Source: Thiosocius sp049669185
GTDB taxonomy: Bacteria > Pseudomonadota > Gammaproteobacteria > Chromatiales > Chromatiaceae
Length of the DNA: 20,123 nt
NCBI GenBank assembly: GCA_049669185.1
Contig: JBATKF010000011.1
Coordinates: 1 to 20,123, forward strand
Direction: 5' to 3'
Of the stretch, positions 15,391 through 20,123 are shown in pieces. The position numbers and the translations under genes were made by a program. The notes beneath the pieces were generated by a model. That model saw nothing but the letters and a program-made list of their open reading frames with translations, did no database searches and was not told the origin of the DNA. Position 1 is the first letter of the stretch; each line of letters starts with the position of its first letter.

Positions 15391-16314
15391 ATGAATCGAT
15401 TCGCATTTCTCCTCTGCATTGGCATTGTCAGCGCAACTAACGGCGCAAATGCCGAGTCCGTTCTCAAGACGGAAAAACTTGCCGACAATGTCTACGCCTT
15501 AATCGGTCCGACAACCGACCGTGATCCACAGAATCTGGGCAACAATGCGAACTTCGGGGTGATCGTCACAGATGCAGGCGTGGTCCTCGTGGACCCAGGC
15601 GGCAGCTACAAAGGCGCAAAGATGATCCACGACACAGTTCGCGCGATCACAGGAGATCCCATCGCACTAGTCATAAATACCGGTGGCCAGGATCACCGCT
15701 GGCTGGGTAACGGCTATTTCAAGGCGCTTGGCGCCCACATTATCGCGAACGAACAGGCAGTAAACGATCAGAAGGCCCGCCTGCAGGACCAGCGGCTCGG
15801 CATGGAGAATTCAATCGGCAGCGACGGGTTTATGGGCACTGAACCCGTGTATGCAGACGAGACCTTCGCCGAACACAAAATATTGACGGTCGGCGACATC
15901 CGCATTGAGCTCCATCACGCCGGTCACGCTCATACCCCAGGCGACAGCTTCGTTTGGCTGCCCAAGCAAGAGATCGTCTTCGCTGGCGACATCGTCTACA
16001 CCGACAGGATGTTGGGCATTGGCCCGCAGTCCGCCCACCGCAGCTGGATTGCCGCCTATGAGGCGGTGGCCGACAAACAGCCAAAGATCGTTGTCGGAGG
16101 ACATGGCCGGCCTGCTGACCTCTCCAAGGCGACAGCTGACAGCTACGACTATCTGATCTTCCTGCGCAAAGCCGTCCATGCGTTTATAGACGAGGGTCAT
16201 GGCATGGAAGAGATCGGCAAGATCGATCAATCACGCTTCCGTTATCTGGACAATTTCGACGCCCTGAAGGGCCGTAATGCGCAACGCGTGTTTGAAGAAC
16301 TGGAATGGGAATAA
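15391..16314 (+). CDS. Exported metallo-beta-lactamase-fold protein with altered first metal motif
   Basis: The 307-residue protein has a Sec signal peptide (about 1-21, cleavage after GANA). An MBL fold follows: GVIVTDAGVVLVDPGG (56-71), the region of metal motif 1 as NTGGQDHRWLGN (96-107), motif 3 as HAHTPGDS (His179/His181), the bridging aspartate in FAGD (Asp200) and GGHG (His238). The usual HxHxDH motif is replaced by GGQDH: both leading histidines are absent while DH and the following GN remain. The protein is therefore either a family with a different or single-metal site, or inactive. The overall style resembles SoxH-like periplasmic MBL proteins of sulfur oxidisers. An AGGGA ribosome site precedes ATG 15391. 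A short exported peptide is encoded 28 nt downstream on the same strand. The substrate is unknown. Confidence 0.85.
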   Translation: MNRFAFLLCIGIVSATNGANAESVLKTEKLADNVYALIGPTTDRDPQNLGNNANFGVIVTDAGVVLVDPGGSYKGAKMIHDTVRAITGDPIALVINTGGQDHRWLGNGYFKALGAHIIANEQAVNDQKARLQDQRLGMENSIGSDGFMGTEPVYADETFAEHKILTVGDIRIELHHAGHAHTPGDSFVWLPKQEIVFAGDIVYTDRMLGIGPQSAHRSWIAAYEAVADKQPKIVVGGHGRPADLSKATADSYDYLIFLRKAVHAFIDEGHGMEEIGKIDQSRFRYLDNFDALKGRNAQRVFEELEWE

Positions 16315-16342
16315 CTGAGTCGCCAGCTCATTGGGGATTGGA

Positions 16343-16501
16343 GTGCTAAAAGGAATTCAATCAATGGTAGCTGGATGCGCTTTTGGGCTTGCTTCGCAAG
16401 CGATGAGTACGGTTCACTTCGAGTCTGATGAAACGAAGACCACGGATCCATTACATGGAAAGCCAGAAGGCATTTATGTGGAACCGTCGTCATCACTTTA
16501 G
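16343..16501 (+). CDS. Small exported peptide (52 aa), unrecognised
   Basis: A GTG at 16343, preceded by GGGGA at 16333-16337, opens a 52-codon frame ending at TAG 16499-16501. The product begins with a compact signal-like sequence, MLKGIQSMVAGCAFGLASQA: Lys3, a hydrophobic stretch, then SQA as a possible signal peptidase I site. About 32 mostly polar residues follow, including HGKPEGIYVEP. VAGC (residues 9-12) also matches a lipobox, but the hydrophobic stretch before it is short. ATG 16364, with AAGGA 9 nt upstream, is an alternative start giving 45 residues and losing part of the signal. The gene lies 28 nt after the MBL gene and overlaps the convergent Met-rich gene by 4 nt at the stops. 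I do not recognise the peptide; it could still be chance. Confidence 0.5.
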   Translation: MLKGIQSMVAGCAFGLASQAMSTVHFESDETKTTDPLHGKPEGIYVEPSSSL

Positions 16502-16980
16502 GGCATCATATTCATCATGTAACCCATCGGTGACGTGAATGATTGCGTACCACGGTGAACGTCGTAAGTGACGCCACCGATCATCCCGGACATCCGATTG
16601 ACGTCAACCGAGATATTTCCAACTTTCGCATCCATCCAGAGTAATGAGTTGGCGATCGAAGCGACCGAACTGTCCAGCGTGCGCAACTCGTCGGAGATGG
16701 AATTCTCAATCAAATTGACCTCGTTGTTCATCGCATTCATGTTCTCATCCATGTGGCTGATGACATCGTCGATCTTGCTGACCTCGCTGACCATAATCGC
16801 AATGTGATCGTGCATTGAGTGAATGTCTCCATACATTCCTCCCATGTATGCGGTCATGGCATCCATGTTGTCGGCCATCTGGCTCATGAAGTGGACGATC
16901 AAAAGAAAGGCAGCGCCAAATATCGCACCTCCTAATGAGAGGGCGAGACTCTTGAACCTGTGTGTTTGGAGGTCTTCCAT
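16498..16980 (-). CDS. Methionine-rich membrane-anchored coiled-coil protein, unrecognised
   Basis: The 160-residue protein has a short cytoplasmic N-terminus, one transmembrane helix (about residues 12-31, LALSLGGAIFGAAFLLIVHF) and a long helical periplasmic region. Hydrophobic residues, very often methionine, repeat at heptad-like spacing from about 32 to 135 (for example VSKIDDVISHMDENMNAMNNEV). About 20 of 160 residues are Met, ending in MGYMMNMMP. Such extracytoplasmic coiled coils resemble the helical stalk of chemoreceptor-like proteins, but no signalling domain is present. ATG 16980 follows an AGGTGG ribosome site. The gene starts 26 nt after a membrane-anchored binding-protein-like gene on the same strand, so the two are probably an operon. 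I assign no function. Confidence 0.7.
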   Translation of the reverse strand: MEDLQTHRFKSLALSLGGAIFGAAFLLIVHFMSQMADNMDAMTAYMGGMYGDIHSMHDHIAIMVSEVSKIDDVISHMDENMNAMNNEVNLIENSISDELRTLDSSVASIANSLLWMDAKVGNISVDVNRMSGMIGGVTYDVHRGTQSFTSPMGYMMNMMP

Positions 16981-17006
16981 TTTTCACCACCTGCATTGAC
17001 GATCCC

Positions 17007-17819
17007 TCAACTATCACCAATTCGGCTGATAGTGACTTTCTCCAATGCTTTATCAAAGCGATCTCGCAATGCCTGATCCTTGAACACGATCCTCGGAAAC
17101 ACCGGCTTGAATAGGCGATGAAATTGGATCGGTTGCGCAGGATCGGCTGCATGCGGCACGAGGCGTAGGTTTTCGTCGAAAACAGATTCTTCAGTGATCA
17201 GCGCATCAATTCTCTCGGTAAACAATAGTGAGGCCAGCAGTACATGATTCGCTATCTCTTCGAAGTCCTTCGAGCCTTGCAGCGCCTGCGGCATCTGCGG
17301 CTGCAGCACCCTCAACACATCAGGATGAATGCCGACCTTGAACCCTTCTAGCGCATCGAGTTGCTCGAATTCCAATCCGGTTTCGGCCAATGTCGCCACG
17401 ACGAACCGTCGTTCCAGCAGCGGAGCTGATGGGTAGTAGTTCTCATCCGGAATCCCCATGCCACCGCATACCCACACCCCCTCGACTTCGTCGGATTCAA
17501 AATAGCGCAGGGCATCCTCGTAAGAGACGTAGAGATGTTGAACTTGCTGCCCGAATTCAAGAAAAGCAGAGACGATCAAGCGCCATTCTCTGCCGTTGCT
17601 GCCGCCAGTCCCGAAATAAGGCGCATAAGGACAGGTGATCGCGATAATGGAGTGCCGATCTTTCTCTGACACCAAGTTTGGCGCGGCCTTTAGACGGAAG
17701 GCAGTCGCGAGGTATGCGACTAAAACCATGACAAGCAATACCGCCAAAACAATCGCTGCACGGCGACTACCCACAAGGAAATGTTCCGGTGATTTCATCC
17801 TCGGCACCGCTTCTCTCAT
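17007..17819 (-). CDS. Membrane-anchored periplasmic-binding-protein-like domain (SBP_bac_3-like)
   Basis: Starting at ATG 17819 the product is about 270 residues. A basic N-terminus precedes one membrane helix (about 21-41, AAIVLAVLLVMVLVAYLATAF). A periplasmic domain then has the two-lobe pattern of type 2 solute-binding proteins: YAPYFGTGG early, FGQQVQHLYVSYEDALRYFESDEVEGVWVCGG, LEGFKVGIHPDVLRVLQP at the hinge, IDALITEESVF and a closing helix LRDRFDKALEKV. Instead of a cleavable signal it keeps a true anchor, and no ABC permease or ATPase is nearby, so sensing or ligand presentation is more likely than import. The open frame extends to 17999 but that part looks non-coding; ATG 17798 is another possible start. 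A TATATT hexamer at 17844-17849 may be the -10. It is followed at 26 nt by the Met-rich coiled-coil gene. Confidence 0.72.
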   Translation of the reverse strand: MREAVPRMKSPEHFLVGSRRAAIVLAVLLVMVLVAYLATAFRLKAAPNLVSEKDRHSIIAITCPYAPYFGTGGSNGREWRLIVSAFLEFGQQVQHLYVSYEDALRYFESDEVEGVWVCGGMGIPDENYYPSAPLLERRFVVATLAETGLEFEQLDALEGFKVGIHPDVLRVLQPQMPQALQGSKDFEEIANHVLLASLLFTERIDALITEESVFDENLRLVPHAADPAQPIQFHRLFKPVFPRIVFKDQALRDRFDKALEKVTISRIGDS

Positions 17820-18156
17820 GACAAACATCGTAGCTACATTAGAAATATACCATATTCTACATCCGCTCATGCTGAGCTTATGGCGGCTCCCTTCTGGGGA
17901 GCGCCAGTTGGCCGCGGGCTTCGTGAAAGACACTCGGGAGGTTGTTCGACAGAAGGCTCCGACATGCCAAGCACACCTTGATGACCAGAACGGATACATC
18001 CGTGGGCACGCCGCCTAACCTTGTGCAAAAAAGTCAGTGTTGGATCAGATACCGATCATCTCATCCAGTCATGCACATGGCGTGCAGCCCCAGCCTCCAA
18101 TCGCCGGGTTCAAACGAAACGCCAGTCGCCGTCGTCCGAATGGTGCATATCGCCGC
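17820..18156. other. Intergenic region downstream of ppsA, no supported gene
   Basis: These 337 nt contain no reading frame with a convincing start and family resemblance on either strand. A 24-nt imperfect hairpin (17882-17905; GCTCCC paired with GGGAGC plus GGC/GCC and one bulge) lacks a T-run on either side. The left end is AT-rich and probably holds the promoter of the binding-protein-like gene. No intrinsic terminator for ppsA was found. Confidence 0.5.
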
Positions 18157-20123
18157 TCATTCCGGCTCCGCCTGCCCGGCGAGAAACAACCAGGTATCGA
18201 CTACGGTGTCGGGATTGAGAGAGATGCTGCTGATACCTCGCTCTAGCAGCCACTTTGCCAAGTCCGGGTGATCCGATGGCCCCTGACCACAGATCCCGAT
18301 GTATTTGTCGGCCTTGCGACAGGCGCTGATCGCCATATCGAGCAACTTCAGTACCGCCGGATTGCGTTCGTCGAAGCTTTTCGCCACCAGACCGGAATCG
18401 CGATCAAGGCCGAGCGTCAATTGGGTCATGTCATTGGAGCCGATCGAGAAACCGTCGAAGTACGCCAGAAACTCCTCCGCCAAGAGGGCATTAGAGGGCA
18501 ACTCGCACATCATGATGACCCGCAGACCGTCTTCCCCACGCTTGAGGCCATTTTCGCCGAGCAGTCGAATAACGCCCTCGGCCTCTTGCAGCGTCCGTAC
18601 GAAGGGGATCATGATCTCGAGATTGTCCAGGCCCATGTCTTCGCGCACCCGCCGGATTGCCTCGCATTCCATATCGAAACAGCCGCGAAAATTGGGCGCC
18701 AGATAGCGCGAGGCCCCGCGAAAGCCGAGCATCGGGTTTTCCTCTTCCGGCTCGTACAGGGTGCCGGCAACCAAGTTTGCGTATTCGTTCGACTTGAAAT
18801 CCGACATGCGCAGGATCACCGGATGAGGATGAAAGGCCGCGGCGATACTGGCGATACCCTCGACTACCCGCTTGATGAAAAATTCCCGGGGGTCGCCGTA
18901 GGCCAGGATGCGAGTCTCGATCTCGGTGCGCACGTCGACCGGCAGGCGCTCGAGTTCCAGAAGGGCCTGCGGATGTATCCCGACCATGTTGTTGATGATG
19001 AACTCCAGCCTGGCCAGTCCCACGCCGGCATTGGGGATCTGCGCAAAGCTGAAGGCGCGCTCGGGATTGCCGACATTCATCATCAGCTTGACCGGCAACT
19101 CCGGCATGCTGTCCAACTCGATCCGCTTGAGCTCGAAATCCAGAATGCCGTCGTACACCAGGCCCGTATCTCCCTCGGCGCAAGACACCGTAACGGCCTG
19201 ACCCTCTTTGACGCGCTCGGTGGCATCGCCACAACCCACCACCGCCGGTACCCCCAGTTCCCGCGCGATGATGGCCGCATGACAGGTCCTTCCCCCGCGG
19301 TTGGTGACGATCGCCGAGGCGCGCTTCATGATCGGCTCCCAGTCAGGATCGGTCATGTCGGTGATCAATACATCGCCGTCACCAATATCTCCCATGGCGC
19401 CCAGATTGGTAACCACCCTTGCGGCACCGGCACCGATACGTGCGCCGATCGATCGACCTTCGACCAGCACTTCGGAATGGCTCTTTATTTCATAGCGCTC
19501 GATGACGCTGCCGCTGCGGCTCTGCACCGTTTCCGGCCGCGCTTGGACGACATACAACTGTCCATCGATGCCGTCGAGTGCCCACTCGATGTCCATTGGG
19601 CGGCCATAATGCTGCTCGATGCGCACCGCCTGACGGGACAGCTCCTCGATCTGGTCATCAGTGAGGCAGAACAAGCGTCGGTCCGCTTCGTCGACCGGTA
19701 CGGTGGTCACCGGGTGGTCGCCAATTTCGGCATAGACCATCTTGATCGCCTTGCTGCCCAGGTTGCGGCGCAGAATCGCCGGACGACCGGCCGCAAGCGT
19801 CGGCTTGTGGACATAGAATTCGTCGGGATTGACCGCACCCTGTACCACCATCTCTCCCAGTCCGTAGCTGGCGGTGACGAACACCGCGTCGCGGAAGCCG
19901 CTCTCGGTGTCCAGCGTAAAAACGACGCCACTGGCACCGATATCCGAGCGGATCATCTTCTGGACGCCCGCCGACAGCGCGACCTGCGCATGGTCAAATC
20001 CCTGATGCACACGATAGGAGATTGCCCTGTCGTTAAACAGGGACGCGAATACCTGATGAATACGATACTTGACCTCTCCCAGACCGGAGACGTTAAGCAC
20101 GGTCTCCTGCTGCCCGGCGAAAG
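18157..20123 (-). CDS. ppsA: Phosphoenolpyruvate synthase PpsA, C-terminal part (5' end outside window)
   Basis: The frame is open to the right edge, where it reads FAGQQETVLNVSG, a conserved internal PpsA motif, so GTG 20100 is not the start. About 655 residues are visible of an expected total near 790. In order there is the end of the ATP-grasp nucleotide-binding domain (GRPMDIEWALDG and LYVVQARPETVQSR), the phosphohistidine domain with the catalytic histidine in GGRTCHAAIIARELGVPAVVG (codon at 19279-19281), and the PEP/pyruvate TIM-barrel with MLGFRGASRY, MIPFVRT, GSNDMTQLTLGLDRDSG and the C-terminal GICGQGPSDHPDLAKWL carrying the catalytic Cys. It converts pyruvate plus ATP to PEP, AMP and phosphate for gluconeogenesis. 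With the prp operon in the same window it would route propionate-derived pyruvate upward. Confidence 0.95.
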   Translation of the reverse strand, partial: FAGQQETVLNVSGLGEVKYRIHQVFASLFNDRAISYRVHQGFDHAQVALSAGVQKMIRSDIGASGVVFTLDTESGFRDAVFVTASYGLGEMVVQGAVNPDEFYVHKPTLAAGRPAILRRNLGSKAIKMVYAEIGDHPVTTVPVDEADRRLFCLTDDQIEELSRQAVRIEQHYGRPMDIEWALDGIDGQLYVVQARPETVQSRSGSVIERYEIKSHSEVLVEGRSIGARIGAGAARVVTNLGAMGDIGDGDVLITDMTDPDWEPIMKRASAIVTNRGGRTCHAAIIARELGVPAVVGCGDATERVKEGQAVTVSCAEGDTGLVYDGILDFELKRIELDSMPELPVKLMMNVGNPERAFSFAQIPNAGVGLARLEFIINNMVGIHPQALLELERLPVDVRTEIETRILAYGDPREFFIKRVVEGIASIAAAFHPHPVILRMSDFKSNEYANLVAGTLYEPEEENPMLGFRGASRYLAPNFRGCFDMECEAIRRVREDMGLDNLEIMIPFVRTLQEAEGVIRLLGENGLKRGEDGLRVIMMCELPSNALLAEEFLAYFDGFSIGSNDMTQLTLGLDRDSGLVAKSFDERNPAVLKLLDMAISACRKADKYIGICGQGPSDHPDLAKWLLERGISSISLNPDTVVDTWLFLAGQAEPE

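Noticed and set aside
16387..16401. Hairpin GCTTGC-TTC-GCAAGC as a terminator
   Set aside because: No T-run follows on either strand, and it lies inside the small exported-peptide frame.
17882..17905. GC-rich hairpin as the ppsA terminator
   Set aside because: The stem has a bulge, no T-run follows in the minus direction, and it is about 250 nt beyond the ppsA stop.
17820..17999. N-terminal extension of the binding-protein-like gene to 17999
   Set aside because: The extra 60 residues lack a signal or domain pattern and cover an AT-rich promoter-like stretch. Starts at 17819 or 17798 place the membrane anchor correctly.

Overview
The window looks like chromosomal DNA of a gammaproteobacterium, probably a Chromatiales-like or sulfur-oxidising lineage. 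That placement is an inference from protein style, high GC and gene content (a YdbH/YdbL pair, an AttH/FtsX pair, a prp cluster with PrpD, PpsA). No rRNA or tRNA gene, CRISPR array, intact insertion sequence or phage gene is visible.

Layout. Positions 1-2103 (+) hold the end of an FtsX-type ABC permease and an AttH/CrtC-like lipoprotein. Positions 2174-3727 (-) hold a protein joining an aminoglycoside-phosphotransferase-like domain to a P-loop kinase-like domain. It is divergent from a class I methyltransferase (3929-4651, +), which is followed by a SixA-like phosphohistidine phosphatase (4756-5265, +). Positions 5313-7999 (-) hold a ydbH-ydbL type pair for an envelope-spanning system. Positions 8087-14353 (-) hold a complete methylcitrate cluster transcribed prpE - gntR - prpB - prpC - prpD, with a GntR/FCD regulator inside the operon and two TGTCGACA palindromes upstream of prpE. 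Together these genes activate propionate, condense it with oxaloacetate, dehydrate the product and cleave 2-methylisocitrate to pyruvate and succinate. The aconitase step must be encoded elsewhere.

From 14354 the character becomes more accessory. There is an ArsR repressor with a C-terminal three-cysteine cluster (14742-15038). Next is a decayed DUF318/ArsP-like permease with an in-frame TAG (15088-15349). Then come an exported metallo-beta-lactamase-fold protein whose first metal motif has lost two histidines (15391-16314), a short exported peptide (16343-16501), and, on the other strand, a methionine-rich membrane-anchored coiled-coil protein paired with a membrane-anchored periplasmic-binding-protein-like domain (17819-16498). 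The window ends inside phosphoenolpyruvate synthase (18157 to the right edge, -).

The prp operon and ppsA are plausibly linked metabolically, since propionate carbon leaves as pyruvate and succinate and PpsA carries pyruvate into gluconeogenesis. The least explained part is 15039-17819: the permease remnant, the altered metallohydrolase, the tiny exported peptide and the two-gene membrane-anchored sensor-like pair.
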